In this document: piece after piece, positions 40,552 through 50,985 of the stretch
Position numbering within the stretch: the first letter of the stretch is position 1
Layout of the letters: every line of letters begins with the position of its first letter
From: Pseudomonadota bacterium
Lineage (GTDB): Bacteria > Pseudomonadota > Gammaproteobacteria > Burkholderiales > SG8-39
Direction of reading: 5' to 3'
Assembly (NCBI GenBank): GCA_947455195.1
Contig: CANGMI010000001.1
Location: 372,001-436,000 of the forward strand
Length of the DNA stretch: 64,000 nucleotides
Position numbers and translations under genes: made by a program
The notes under the pieces: model-generated
Told to the model about the DNA's origin: nothing
Databases searched by the model: none
Seen by the model: only the letters and a program-made list of their open reading frames with translations

Positions 40552-41499
40552 ATGACCACCGAAGTGCTCGCCTTGCCGTCCACGCTCATCATCGCCAGCG
40601 CGATGCTCGGACTCATCGTGGGCAGCTTTCTCAACGTCGTGATCCATCGCCTGCCGACCATGCTGGAGCGCGACTGGCGGGCCCAGTGCGACAGCCTGAT
40701 TCAGGCCGATGCCAGGGCGCAGAGCGCGCTCGAACCGGCCGCGAAAACACCGGCAACGAGCGCTCAGACCTCGGCGCAGACGTGCCCGGCGCCCATGGTC
40801 GAGGTCTCAGTAGCCCCCTACAACCTGATGGTGCCGAGGTCACAATGCCCGGCATGCCATCACCCGATCGGTGCGATCGAGAACATCCCCATCGTCTCAT
40901 GGCTCGCCTTGCGCGGACGCTGCTCGGCCTGCAAGACGCCGATCAGCGCACGTTACCCTCTGGTCGAGGCGTTGACGGCCGTGCTGTTCGGTCTGGCCGC
41001 TTGGCGCTTCGGTGCGAGCGCGGCCGGTCTTGGCGCACTATGCCTCATCGGTGCTCTGGTGGCCCTCACCTTCATCGACATCGACACGCAACTGCTGCCC
41101 GATGCGATCACCCTGCCCCTCCTGTGGGCCGGACTGGTCTTCAACCTGGGAGGAACCTTCATCGACCTGCACTCGGCGGTAATCGGTGCAGCGCTGGGGT
41201 ATCTGAGCCTGTGGAGCATCTACTGGCTCTTCAGGTTCGCCACCGGAAAGGAAGGGATGGGCTTTGGCGACTTCAAGCTGCTGGCAGCGCTTGGCGCCTG
41301 GCTCGGCTGGAAGATGCTGCCGTTCATCGTGCTGGCCTCCTCGGTCGTGGGCGCGGTCGTGGGCATCGTGCTCATCGTGCTGGCGCGGCACGGTCGCGAG
41401 GTACCGATTCCCTTTGGTCCGTATCTGGCCAGCGCAGGCGCCGTCGCCCTCTTTGCCGGCGAGGCGCTCATCGACCGCTACCTGATGCTCTTTCACTGA
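40552..41499 (+). CDS. pilD: Prepilin leader peptidase / N-methyltransferase PilD
   Basis: GSFLNVVIHRLP, zinc tetracysteine CPACHHPI...CSACKTPI, FIDIDTQLLPD, GMGFGDFKLLAALGAWLGW. Confidence 0.97.
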   Translation: MTTEVLALPSTLIIASAMLGLIVGSFLNVVIHRLPTMLERDWRAQCDSLIQADARAQSALEPAAKTPATSAQTSAQTCPAPMVEVSVAPYNLMVPRSQCPACHHPIGAIENIPIVSWLALRGRCSACKTPISARYPLVEALTAVLFGLAAWRFGASAAGLGALCLIGALVALTFIDIDTQLLPDAITLPLLWAGLVFNLGGTFIDLHSAVIGAALGYLSLWSIYWLFRFATGKEGMGFGDFKLLAALGAWLGWKMLPFIVLASSVVGAVVGIVLIVLARHGREVPIPFGPYLASAGAVALFAGEALIDRYLMLFH

Positions 41500-41500
41500 C

Positions 41501-42142
41501 ATGCCCCTGGTCATCGGTCTCACTGGCGGCATCGGCAGTGGCAAATCCCGTGCCGGAGCCCTTTTCGAGGCACTCGGCGCAACGCTCGTCGACGCCGACC
41601 TCGAGTCGCACCGCCTGACGGCACCCGGCGGCGCTGCCATGCCCTCGATCGAGGCCGCCTTCGGGCCCGAGGTGGTCACCGCCGAGGGCGCGCTCGATCG
41701 ACCGCGCATGCGCTCGATCGTCTACGGAGACCCCAGTGCACGCACGCGCCTGGAAGCGATCCTGCACCCCCTCATCCGGGCGGCATGCGATCGTCAGGTG
41801 CTGGCGGCTACCGGCACCTATGTCATCCTGATGATTCCGCTGCTGGTCGAAGGGGGCGAGCCGCATGCTCGAGCACACCGCGTGCTGGTCATCGATTGCA
41901 GCGAGGCGACCCAGGTCGCACGTGTCGTCGGACGCGACCGCCTGAGTGAAGAAACTGCCCGGCGGATCATCGCGGCGCAGGCGTCTCGCGCTCAGCGCCT
42001 TGCGGTCGCCGATGACATCATCGACAATGAAGGCACCGAGGTCGCGCTCACCCATCAGGTCGAAGCCCTGCATCGGCGCTATGCCCGTCTGGCTGCCAGG
42101 CCCTGGCCGTGGCCACCACGACCGGGCACGGCCCGAGACTAG
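41501..42142 (+). CDS. coaE: Dephospho-CoA kinase
   Basis: IGLTGGIGSGKSRAGALFEALGATLVDADLESH. Confidence 0.96.
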   Translation: MPLVIGLTGGIGSGKSRAGALFEALGATLVDADLESHRLTAPGGAAMPSIEAAFGPEVVTAEGALDRPRMRSIVYGDPSARTRLEAILHPLIRAACDRQVLAATGTYVILMIPLLVEGGEPHARAHRVLVIDCSEATQVARVVGRDRLSEETARRIIAAQASRAQRLAVADDIIDNEGTEVALTHQVEALHRRYARLAARPWPWPPRPGTARD

Positions 42143-42215
42143 CGAGTCGTGTGGTGTATCATCCGCCGCGACTGCGGGTCATCTGACCAAGGGGTCTGCA
42201 CATGCCCGGACTGGC

Positions 42216-42971
42216 ATGATCACCTACGAATACCCTCTGACCGAGCGGACCCGGACCCTTCTTCGACTCGAAGACCTGTTCGGTCGTGCGCGGCACTTTC
42301 TTGCGCGCACAGACCCGCGGGACCATCACGCGGCGCTGGTGACGCTGTTCGAGATCCTGGAAGTCTGTGGTCGTGGTGAACTGAAGTCCGAACTCTTGCA
42401 GGAACTCGAACGGCTGCGCCAGGCCATGCTCGGATTTCGCGGCAACGCGCGCATCGACCAGGGCAAGCTGGCCAGCGTGCTCGAGCGCATCGAACAGGCG
42501 CGCGCGGCCATCCACGGCTTGAGTGGCAAGATTGGCCAGCACCTGCGGGCCAATGAATGGCTGATGAGCATTCGTCAGCGCACCAGTATTCCCGGCGGGG
42601 TCTGCGAGTTCGATCTACCCACCTACCACCGCTGGCTGCACCACCCGGTGGTGCGGCGAAGCGCCGATCTGGCTGCCTGGATGCTGCCGCTGCAACCGAT
42701 CGAGGACGCAACGGCGGTGGCGCTCGGACTGCTGCGCGAGAGCGGGATGCCGGAGAACCAGGTGGCGACCCGGGGGCTCTTCCAGCAGATGATGACCGGG
42801 CGTGTCGCCCAGATGATCCGCATCGGACTCGATGACGAGTCGGTCGCCGTGCCCGAGGCCAGCGCCAACCGCTATGCCCTCAATATCCGGTTTGTCATCA
42901 CAGGCGACGAACCGAGGCCGCGCGCCATCGAAACCGACGTACCCTTCGACCTCACCTTCTGCAGCATCTGA
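42216..42971 (+). CDS. zapD: Cell division protein ZapD
   Basis: [48 protein letters not shown]-terminus; downstream of coaE. Confidence 0.96.
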   Translation: MITYEYPLTERTRTLLRLEDLFGRARHFLARTDPRDHHAALVTLFEILEVCGRGELKSELLQELERLRQAMLGFRGNARIDQGKLASVLERIEQARAAIHGLSGKIGQHLRANEWLMSIRQRTSIPGGVCEFDLPTYHRWLHHPVVRRSADLAAWMLPLQPIEDATAVALGLLRESGMPENQVATRGLFQQMMTGRVAQMIRIGLDDESVAVPEASANRYALNIRFVITGDEPRPRAIETDVPFDLTFCSI

Positions 42972-43029
42972 CCGGGCGAACCGGCCGCGAGAGCGCTGCG
43001 CACGCGAGCACCAGGGACAACAGGCGAGC

Positions 43030-43275
43030 ATGTCCACCGATTCCTTCCCTCCCGGCGACGGCGAACACCCGCCGGCTTCGAGTACCCGTGTGCGCCGCGT
43101 GGCCTGCCCGAGTTGTCGCACCGAGGTCGAATGGAGCACCGACAATCCGTTCCGGCCGTTCTGCTCGAAGCGCTGCAAGCTCACCGACCTGGGTGCCTGG
43201 GCAAGTGGCGCCTACCGACTGCCGGTCCCCGATGACCCGCCCGGCGCCGAGTCCGACGACTTCAGCGAACGCTGA
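43030..43275 (+). CDS. yacG: DNA gyrase inhibitor YacG (zinc-binding)
   Basis: [42 protein letters not shown]. Confidence 0.95.
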   Translation: MSTDSFPPGDGEHPPASSTRVRRVACPSCRTEVEWSTDNPFRPFCSKRCKLTDLGAWASGAYRLPVPDDPPGAESDDFSER

Positions 43276-44240
43276 CGCGGCAACCACGACGCGCTGATCA
43301 TCGCAACACCCTGTGCGCCCCTCGTGCGAGCGCGTTGAAGGTCGGCCGGACCCATGCCGCCGACGGCATACACCGGCATCGGCAGATCGCGCACCATCGA
43401 TTCGAAAGCCGCCCAACCGATGCCTGGCACACCCGGGTGCGATGGCGTCGGCGCGACCGGTCCGAGCACGGCGAAATCAACACCGATCCGTGCTGCATGG
43501 GCCAATTCGGTCGCATCGTGGCAGGAGGCCGCCACCCATGCGGCATCCGGACGACTCGCCAACGCCATGAGCACGCTGGCCTGCAGGTGGATGCCATCGC
43601 CCAATGACTGCGCCACCGCCGGGGCGCCGCTGTTCACCAGCACCCTTGCACCGACCGCATGGCAGCGTTCGATCACGGCCGGTGCCCATGCGAGCCATTG
43701 CGCCGCCGGCATCGCAGGCTCGCGCAACTGCAGCAGACGCAAGCCACGCGCAAGGCGCGCCTCGAGCACGGCCAGAAACGGCTCGAGGCCCATCGGCGTT
43801 GCAGCGGAAATCGCATATTCGTCGGGCAGCCCCAGGGACTCGAGCACCGGCGAGTTGGCCGGCAGCATGGGCTGGAGGTCGAACTGACCGGGCCACTGCC
43901 AGGCCAGCCCCTCGTGCTCGACCGCACGCGGCTCACCCGCCCAGGCACGCACCCTGAAGAACCGGATATGGACATCGGCATGCGGGTAGGTGAAGTGGCG
44001 GGTGATCCACGGATCGGCCGCGATCACCTCGATACCCAGTTCTTCTCGCAACTCGCGATCGAGCGCGGCGCGCATGGACTCACCCGGCTCGACCTTGCCG
44101 CCCGGAAACTCCCAATAGCCGGCATAGACCTTGGAAGCCGGCCGGCGGCCCAGGAGCACGCGCCCGTCGGGCGCGACCAGAATGCCGGCCGCAACCTGAA
44201 CCTCCTGCCGCTGGCCGGGCGCAACCGGGCTGTCAGCCAC
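43212..44240 (-). CDS. Nudix (MutT-type) hydrolase fused to a thiamine-phosphate synthase-like domain
   Basis: Nudix box [25 protein letters not shown]-terminal TIM-barrel [24 protein letters not shown]...[17 protein letters not shown]. Confidence 0.92.
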   Translation of the reverse strand: MADSPVAPGQRQEVQVAAGILVAPDGRVLLGRRPASKVYAGYWEFPGGKVEPGESMRAALDRELREELGIEVIAADPWITRHFTYPHADVHIRFFRVRAWAGEPRAVEHEGLAWQWPGQFDLQPMLPANSPVLESLGLPDEYAISAATPMGLEPFLAVLEARLARGLRLLQLREPAMPAAQWLAWAPAVIERCHAVGARVLVNSGAPAVAQSLGDGIHLQASVLMALASRPDAAWVAASCHDATELAHAARIGVDFAVLGPVAPTPSHPGVPGIGWAAFESMVRDLPMPVYAVGGMGPADLQRARTRGAQGVAMISASWLPRQRSLKSSDSAPGGSSGTGSR

Positions 44241-45207
44241 GGGCGATCCGCTTGCGCGTCGCCGGCTTCGCCGCGCCCCGGGTGTCGGGCACGTCCATCG
44301 TGCCGACACTGGCCAGAACTCGCGGGTGACGTCCAGCGTAGTCGCGGGCAAAGTGCCATGCCACACGCCCACTGCGGGAACCGCGCCCGAGTGCCCATTG
44401 GAGCGCTTCATCACGCGCACGCTCGATGCGCGCCTGATCGCAGCCAAAATGCTCGAGCCAGTAAGCAACGATGGCGAGATACTCGTCCTGATCGAACGGG
44501 TAGAACGACACCCACAGGCCGAACCGCTCCGAGAGCGAGATCTTTTCCTCGGCCGTCTCGCCCGGATGGATCTCGTCACCCACGGTGCGATATTCGAGGT
44601 TGTCGGTCATCGACTCGGGCATCAGATGCCGCCGATTCGAGGTGGCGTAGACGAGCACGTTGTCGGAGGGCGCCGCAATCGAGCCATCGAGCACGACCTT
44701 GAGCGCCTTGTACCCCGGTTCGGAGGCCTCGAACGAGAGGTCATCGCAGAACACCACGAAGCGCTCGGGGCGCCCCGCCACGATGTCGACGATATCGGGC
44801 AGATCGACCAGATCGAGCTTGTCAACCTCGATCAGGCGCAGGCCGCGTGCAGCAAACTGGTTCAGACAGGCCTTCACCAGCGACGATTTTCCGGTACCCC
44901 GCGCACCCGTGAGCAGCACGTTGTTGGCCGGACGTCCCGCCACGAACTGACGGGTATTGCGCTCGATGGCCTCGCGCTGACGCTCGACCCCCTGCAGGTC
45001 GGCGAGCGAGATCCGGTGCATGTTGGTCACCGGTTCGAGCCGCCCGCGCCCCTCGCGACGGCGCCAGCGAAAGGCCGAAGAGGCCTTCCAGTCGGTGGGG
45101 GGTACGGGTGGCGGAAAGAGACGCTCCAGTCGGTCGATGAGGGCATCGACGCGCGTGACGAGTCGCTCGGCGGCGGCGCCCGCCAGGTCAGGTACGGTAT
45201 TCGGCAT
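44233..45207 (-). CDS. DUF815-family AAA ATPase
   Basis: [47 protein letters not shown]. Confidence 0.93.
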   Translation of the reverse strand: MPNTVPDLAGAAAERLVTRVDALIDRLERLFPPPVPPTDWKASSAFRWRRREGRGRLEPVTNMHRISLADLQGVERQREAIERNTRQFVAGRPANNVLLTGARGTGKSSLVKACLNQFAARGLRLIEVDKLDLVDLPDIVDIVAGRPERFVVFCDDLSFEASEPGYKALKVVLDGSIAAPSDNVLVYATSNRRHLMPESMTDNLEYRTVGDEIHPGETAEEKISLSERFGLWVSFYPFDQDEYLAIVAYWLEHFGCDQARIERARDEALQWALGRGSRSGRVAWHFARDYAGRHPRVLASVGTMDVPDTRGAAKPATRKRIARG

Positions 45208-46417
45208 TGATCTTCACGTAGTCGTAGGAAAAGTCGCAGGTCCAGACGGTGGTGTGCGCCTCGCCTCGCCCCAGATGGGCACGGATGAGGATTTCGTCGG
45301 GTTTCACCGCCGCGGCACCGGCTTCTTCGCGATAACTGGCTGCGCGCCCGCCACGCTCGATCACGAGCACGTCACCCAGGCGCAGGTTGACCTGGCGGAT
45401 ATCGAGGTCGGCGATGCCGGCGTTGCCGATCGCCATGATGAGACGGCCCAGATTCGGATCGGACGCAAAGAGCGCGGTCTTCACCAACGGCGAATTGGCG
45501 ATGGAACGGGCCACCCGCAGGGCTTCGGGCTCGTCGCGAGCACCCTCGACCGTCACGGTAATGAATTTGGTGGCGCCCTCGCCATCGCGGGCGATGGACT
45601 GCGCCAGCACCTGAGCCACCTCGGTGATGGCCGCCTCGAGCGCACCGCAGGCCGGCGTATCGTCGCGATCGATCAGCGCATGGCCCGCCTGGCCGCTGGC
45701 CGCAATGATGAAGGAGTCATTGGTCGAGGTGTCGCCATCCACCGTTACCCGATTGAAGGATCGATCGGCGACTGACCGTACGATGCGCCGGAGAACAGGG
45801 CCGGCAACGGCAGCATCGGTGGCAATGAAGGCCAGCATGGTGGCCATGTTCGGCTGCAGCATGCCCACGCCCTTCGCGATGCCAGTCACCGTCACCGGAT
45901 GACCGTCGATCTTCAGGGTGCGTGATGCACCCTTGGGCACGGTATCGGTGGTCATGATGGCTTCGGCTGCCTGCGCCCACTGCGGTGCAGCGAGTCCCGC
46001 GACACAGGTCGGCAGGGCCGCCTCGATGCGATCGACCGGCAGGTGTTCGAGAATGACCCCGGTCGAGAACGGCAATACCTCGCGTGCCTCGCACCCGAGC
46101 AGACGGGCAACCGCCTTGCAGGTATCACGCGCCGCACGCAGACCGATGTCGCCGGTGCCGCAGTTGGCGTTGCCGGCATTCACGACCAGCGCCCGCATCG
46201 GCACACCGGCCGCGAGGTGTTCACGACAGACCTGCACCGGGGCCGCCGCAAAGCTGTTCCGGGTGAACACCCCGGCCACCTGGGTACCGGGCACGAAGCG
46301 CATCAGCATGAGATCGAGCCGACCTGCCTTGCGGATCCCCGCCGCGGCAAAGCCAAGCTCGACACCTGCCACAGGATGCAGGTCGTCAGGGTGAGGCGGC
46401 AGCAGTCGAACAGCCAT
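45188..46417 (-). CDS. argJ: Glutamate N-acetyltransferase / amino-acid acetyltransferase
   Basis: [57 protein letters not shown]. Confidence 0.96.
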   Translation of the reverse strand: MAVRLLPPHPDDLHPVAGVELGFAAAGIRKAGRLDLMLMRFVPGTQVAGVFTRNSFAAAPVQVCREHLAAGVPMRALVVNAGNANCGTGDIGLRAARDTCKAVARLLGCEAREVLPFSTGVILEHLPVDRIEAALPTCVAGLAAPQWAQAAEAIMTTDTVPKGASRTLKIDGHPVTVTGIAKGVGMLQPNMATMLAFIATDAAVAGPVLRRIVRSVADRSFNRVTVDGDTSTNDSFIIAASGQAGHALIDRDDTPACGALEAAITEVAQVLAQSIARDGEGATKFITVTVEGARDEPEALRVARSIANSPLVKTALFASDPNLGRLIMAIGNAGIADLDIRQVNLRLGDVLVIERGGRAASYREEAGAAAVKPDEILIRAHLGRGEAHTTVWTCDFSYDYVKINAEYRT

Positions 46418-46568
46418 CGGAATCTCCGTCGGGAATGAGCAGGCGCAGGGCGCACGGCGCAGAGAGGGCGCCAGCGTCGGAACGCGCACCGGCACCGAAC
46501 GCTGCGCGGCACGCAGACCGGTCCGGCCTCTTCCCGCCCACCCCCGCCGGCGAAGCGCGATTGTACCC

Positions 46569-48725
46569 TCAGGGGCGCGTGGGGCCCGCTTCGGTGCCCG
46601 ACGTCGCGCTGCACGGGCCTGCCCCGCCCACTCGCTCAACGAAACTCACCAGATCGTCGGGAAAGAACGGTTTTCGCAGCACCGGCACGCCAGCAGGCTC
46701 GCGCGCAGGGTCGGGCGAATACCCGGTCATGAGGCCACATCTGAGGTTCGCGAACCGTCGCATCGACCACACCACCAGCGCGGGGCCGTTCATCGTGCCG
46801 GGCATCACGATGTCGGCCAGCAGCATGTCGAACGTTCCGCCCTTCAGGGCACTGCGCGCCTCGCGTACCGTGTCGCACACCTCGACCCGATGCCCGCGGC
46901 GCTCGAGAACCCGTTGCACGAGTCGGCCCAGCTGCGGTTCATCATCGACGACCAGAACCCGCAACGGAACCATGGCCATGGAAGTTGGCGTTGGCGTTGG
47001 CGTCGGCGTCTGGGCGGAGCTTTGCGCCAGGGTCAGGGTCGCAGTCTGCGTTGCCCCCGCCTCGGCCACGTCGACCGGGGCCGCCGGGAGATAGATCATC
47101 ACTCGCGTACCCTTCCCGGGCACTGACTCGATCTGCAGTCGGCCACCACTCGCGCGTGCCATCTGATCGACCTGCGCCAGACCGAGCCCGCTGCCACTGC
47201 CCACCGGCTTGGTCGTGAAATACGGCTCTGGCGCGCGCGCAAGCACATGCTCGCTCATGCCCTCGCCGTCGTCCTCGAGCTGGAGCCGCACATAGGGTCC
47301 GGCCGCCAACGCAAGGCGCACCGCTTCCTGCCCTCTGATCATGCGCGCCGCAAAAAGACTCAGGCTGAGGGTACCCTCGCCGTTCATCGCGTCGCGCGCA
47401 TTGGTCACCAGATTGAGCAAGGCACTGGCAAACTGCGTCGGATCGACGTGCGCGACCACGGGGACGCGGAGTACGTCGCTCTGCAGGACGATTGCGGGGC
47501 CGAGGACAAAACGGATCATCGGCAGGACGTTGGTGAGGTGGGTGTCAATCCGAAACACCGGCGCGGGCCGCCCGGGTGCCAATCCACTCGGCTGACGAGC
47601 AAACGCGAGGAGCGACGACACGAGTTCGGCGCCTCGCACCGCCGCTTCGAGCGCGGTACCCCAGGCCACCCGGCTCCGGGCGTCCTCCTCGAGGGCCGCA
47701 TCGATCTCCCGCAGGCTGCCGATGACGATCCCGAGCACGTTGTTGAGGTCATGCGCGAGCGCGCCCGACAACCGGTTCAGGGCTTCCATCTTCTGGTCAT
47801 GAGCCAGTGCCATCGTTTGCCGACGCTCTTCGGTGAGGTCGTAGCAGATCCCGGATGCCGTCGCGAAACGACCGTTGGCGTCGAGTGCGACAGCTTCTCT
47901 CAGCGCCACGATCCTCTGCGAACCATCGGGCATCTGAAGACGCACCTCGAGGGTTCGTCCGGCGAACCGGTGCTTCACTGCCTCCCGGACCCGAGGTCTG
48001 TCATCGGGGTGCACCCGCGCCAGAAATCGAGCCGTCCCCGCGGCCCGCGAATAGCGGTATCGGGCCGACTCCGGATCGGGTGGCAGGCCTGACCCGCTAC
48101 CTGCCTGCGCATCGGCCAGGGACGGCACCGGATATCCGAGCAGCAGATGGAATCGGCCATTCCATGTCACGCTGTCTGATGCGGCATCGACCGTCCAGAT
48201 ACCGAGGCTCGCCATCTGCACCGCGGCAGCAAAGAGGGCTTCACGCTGGCGACCCTGCTCTCGGGCGCGATGTCTCTCGGTGATGTCGATGTTGACCGTC
48301 ACCCAACCCAGGTGATTCGGCCCCGACCCGATCGGCGACACCTGCAGGCTGACCGGTGTCGGCCCGCGCCCGGGCGACTGGATCACCAGATCGACAGCCT
48401 GGTCGGCCTTGCTGCGAAACGCCTCCTCGAGCTTCGCGAAGACCTCGGGCGGCCAATGCGAGAGCGGGGCCTTGCGCCCGATGAGGTCCGACTCGGAGAG
48501 GCCGGTGAGCCGACAGAACGCCGGATTGACGAAGTGGAAGCGGCCTTGGGCATCGATGCCGGCGAGACCAACGGCCGCGTGCATCAGCAACTGGCGGTAG
48601 GTCTCGGCCGCCCTCGACGAGACCGCGCCGTCGGACGATGCCCGCCCCATCCCGGCATCGCTCGCAAGCACAGGCTCGCCGGCCGAGCACTTGCGACTGC
48701 CCTTCTTCAACGGTTCCACCCCCAT
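46569..48725 (-). CDS. PAS-domain hybrid sensor histidine kinase with C-terminal receiver
   Basis: [29 protein letters not shown]-box [31 protein letters not shown]; receiver [25 protein letters not shown]...LLADIVMPG. Confidence 0.93.
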   Translation of the reverse strand: MGVEPLKKGSRKCSAGEPVLASDAGMGRASSDGAVSSRAAETYRQLLMHAAVGLAGIDAQGRFHFVNPAFCRLTGLSESDLIGRKAPLSHWPPEVFAKLEEAFRSKADQAVDLVIQSPGRGPTPVSLQVSPIGSGPNHLGWVTVNIDITERHRAREQGRQREALFAAAVQMASLGIWTVDAASDSVTWNGRFHLLLGYPVPSLADAQAGSGSGLPPDPESARYRYSRAAGTARFLARVHPDDRPRVREAVKHRFAGRTLEVRLQMPDGSQRIVALREAVALDANGRFATASGICYDLTEERRQTMALAHDQKMEALNRLSGALAHDLNNVLGIVIGSLREIDAALEEDARSRVAWGTALEAAVRGAELVSSLLAFARQPSGLAPGRPAPVFRIDTHLTNVLPMIRFVLGPAIVLQSDVLRVPVVAHVDPTQFASALLNLVTNARDAMNGEGTLSLSLFAARMIRGQEAVRLALAAGPYVRLQLEDDGEGMSEHVLARAPEPYFTTKPVGSGSGLGLAQVDQMARASGGRLQIESVPGKGTRVMIYLPAAPVDVAEAGATQTATLTLAQSSAQTPTPTPTPTSMAMVPLRVLVVDDEPQLGRLVQRVLERRGHRVEVCDTVREARSALKGGTFDMLLADIVMPGTMNGPALVVWSMRRFANLRCGLMTGYSPDPAREPAGVPVLRKPFFPDDLVSFVERVGGAGPCSATSGTEAGPTRP

Positions 48726-48814
48726 GGCTCCCCTCGACCGTCTCGCCTCGCATTCTTTATACACAATAGTCCGGAAGCTGCAGCAGTCGTCGGAAAACAA
48801 TATTCACGGATGGC

Positions 48815-48919
48815 GCTCGAATGACCCGGATCGAGGATTCTGACACCCGTCTGGTGGATTTTGATACCCGTTTTTTGGTGTTGGATACCTTTCCTGGTTG
48901 TTTTGATACCCGCCATGGA
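48815..48919. repeat. Four (plus one degenerate) 21-bp tandem direct repeats, core TTGATACCCG
   Basis: Units at 48836-48856, 48857-48877, 48878-48898, 48899-48919; degenerate copy at 48815-48835. Confidence 0.75.
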
Positions 48920-48967
48920 CGCTACAACCCATCGGCACGCGGCGGGTGCTCATCGAGGCCTGTCGCC

Positions 48968-49975
48968 TCAGTCGACGGTGAGACCGGCATCGCGAACGCG
49001 CGTCTGCCAGCGTGGCGCATCCTGACGGATGAAGGTGGCAAACTCCGACGGACTCATCGAATCGACCGGCTCCAGCCCCGACGCCACCAGGCGGGTACGC
49101 ACCTGCGGATCCCGCAGCACGGCGCGCGCATCGGCATTGAGCCTCGCCACGACATCACGCGGCAGGCCGCGCGGGCCGGTCAGGGCCACCCAGATCGCCA
49201 CATCAAATCCCGGGATACCCAGTTCCTTGAGGGTAGGCACCTCGGGCAGCGTGCTCGACCGACGCGTCGTGGTCACCGCGAGGACGCGCAGGCGGCCATC
49301 ACGAATGAGCGGTGCCGAAGCACCCGGATCGATGAAACCCAGGTTCACCTCGCCGGTAGCCACCGCGAGCGCTGCCTGAACGCCGCCTTTGTACGGCACA
49401 TGCGAGAGCTTGATGCCGTACTCGCGGTGCAGTTCGGCCACTAGAAAGTGGCCGATCGAACCGCTGCCTGCCGAGGCCGTCGGCACTTCCCCGGGGCGCT
49501 GGCGCGCGTGATCGAGCAGGCCCTGCACCGAGGTGACGGGGAGCGCCGGATTGACGATGACGGCAACCGGCCCTTCGGCCACCAGCGCCACGGGTTCGAA
49601 GTCGGTCCAGTCGTACCCCAGCGACCGGTAGAGCCACGGGTTGGTCGTGAGCGGCGCATTGGTCGAGAGCATGAGCGTGTAGCCGTCGGGAGCGGCACGC
49701 GCGACGGTCTGCGCCGCCACCGAACCGGCAGCGCCGGCCCGGTTGTCGACGATCACCGGCTGGCCCCAGGTCTCCGAGAGCTTCTGCCCGAGCACGCGGG
49801 CGAAGATGTCGACCGCGCCACCGACCACGTGGGCGCAGACAAGCCGCACGGGTTTGGCCGGATAGCTGGCAGACGACTCGGCAGCCTGCGAAGGCACGGC
49901 GAGAAGTGCCGGCACCAGCACCCAGCCAACGAGGTGCAGGCGCAAGGACCACCAGGACTTGCAGGCAGATTGCAT
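48968..49975 (-). CDS. Bug/TctC-family tripartite tricarboxylate transporter substrate-binding protein
   Basis: YPAKPVRLVCAHVVGGAVDIFARVLGQKLSETWGQPVIVDNRAGAAGSVAAQTVARAAPDGYTLMLST. Confidence 0.95.
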   Translation of the reverse strand: MQSACKSWWSLRLHLVGWVLVPALLAVPSQAAESSASYPAKPVRLVCAHVVGGAVDIFARVLGQKLSETWGQPVIVDNRAGAAGSVAAQTVARAAPDGYTLMLSTNAPLTTNPWLYRSLGYDWTDFEPVALVAEGPVAVIVNPALPVTSVQGLLDHARQRPGEVPTASAGSGSIGHFLVAELHREYGIKLSHVPYKGGVQAALAVATGEVNLGFIDPGASAPLIRDGRLRVLAVTTTRRSSTLPEVPTLKELGIPGFDVAIWVALTGPRGLPRDVVARLNADARAVLRDPQVRTRLVASGLEPVDSMSPSEFATFIRQDAPRWQTRVRDAGLTVD

Positions 49976-50190
49976 GACACTTGTCTCCGTGCGTACCGGC
50001 ATTCTGGGGGCCGACACCACGCACCCGACCCGATCCGAGCCTTTCTCGTCACCGGAGTATGGTGGCCGCCCGGAGCCAGGTCAATCGGCTAAGATCGGAC
50101 GCGCCGGGTCGCCCTGGCACCCCAAGGTCGGCTGACCGACAAGCGCACGGACAGGCGCACACCGGGGCACACAACACATCAGGGAGACAC

Positions 50191-50985
50191 ATGGACCTCA
50201 ATCTCACGGGCCGCACGGCGCTCGTCACCGGCGCATCGATGGGCATCGGCCTTGCCATCGCGCGCGTGCTGGCCGCCGAAGGCTGCACCCTGCATCTGGC
50301 CGCGCGCAACCCCGAGCGCCTCGCGGCAGCCGCCACCGACCTCGAGCGCGAATTCAGCGTGTCCGTCACGCCCCACCCATGCGACCTCTCGCAGACCGAG
50401 CAGGTGCTGGCACTCGCCCAGGCAGTGCCCGAGCCCGACATCCTGGTGAACAACGCCGGTGGCATCCCGCGTGGCACCCTGCAAGCGGTCGACGGCACCA
50501 CCTGGCGGCGTGCCTGGGATCTGAAGGTGTTCGGCTACATCGATCTCACGCGTGCACTTATCGCCCGCATGTACCAGCGACGACGGGGCGTGATCGTCAA
50601 CGTGATCGGTGCCGCCGCCGAGCGGCTCGACCCCAACTACATCGCCGGTTGCACTGGCAACGCCGCACTCAACGCGTTTACCCAGTGCCTGGGGTCCGAA
50701 AGCATCGCTCATGGCGTACGGGTCGTCGCGGTCAACCCGGGCCCGGTGATGACCGAACGCTTCATGCAGGGCCTGCACTGGCGCGCGGAGACCCGCTTCG
50801 GGGATCGCAACCGCTGGCAGGAGATCCTGACCCGCGACATCCCGATCGGACGTGCCGGCACGCCGGAAGAGGTGGCACACGCCGTCGCCTTTCTCGCTTC
50901 GGATCTGGCCGCCTACATCAGCGGCGAGGGTCTGCGCATCGACGCGGGCTTCAGCGGCAGCCTGAAGGTGAAAGCCGGTGAGTGA
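50191..50985 (+). CDS. SDR-family oxidoreductase
   Basis: ALVTGASMGIGLAIARVLAAEGC, NNAGGIPRG, C-terminal GFSGSLKV. The usual YxxxK is replaced by NYIAGCTGNAA. Confidence 0.9.
   Translation: MDLNLTGRTALVTGASMGIGLAIARVLAAEGCTLHLAARNPERLAAAATDLEREFSVSVTPHPCDLSQTEQVLALAQAVPEPDILVNNAGGIPRGTLQAVDGTTWRRAWDLKVFGYIDLTRALIARMYQRRRGVIVNVIGAAAERLDPNYIAGCTGNAALNAFTQCLGSESIAHGVRVVAVNPGPVMTERFMQGLHWRAETRFGDRNRWQEILTRDIPIGRAGTPEEVAHAVAFLASDLAAYISGEGLRIDAGFSGSLKVKAGE

Noticed and set aside
48815-48919. CRISPR array
   Set aside because: The 21-bp units are contiguous with no unique spacers and there are no cas genes.
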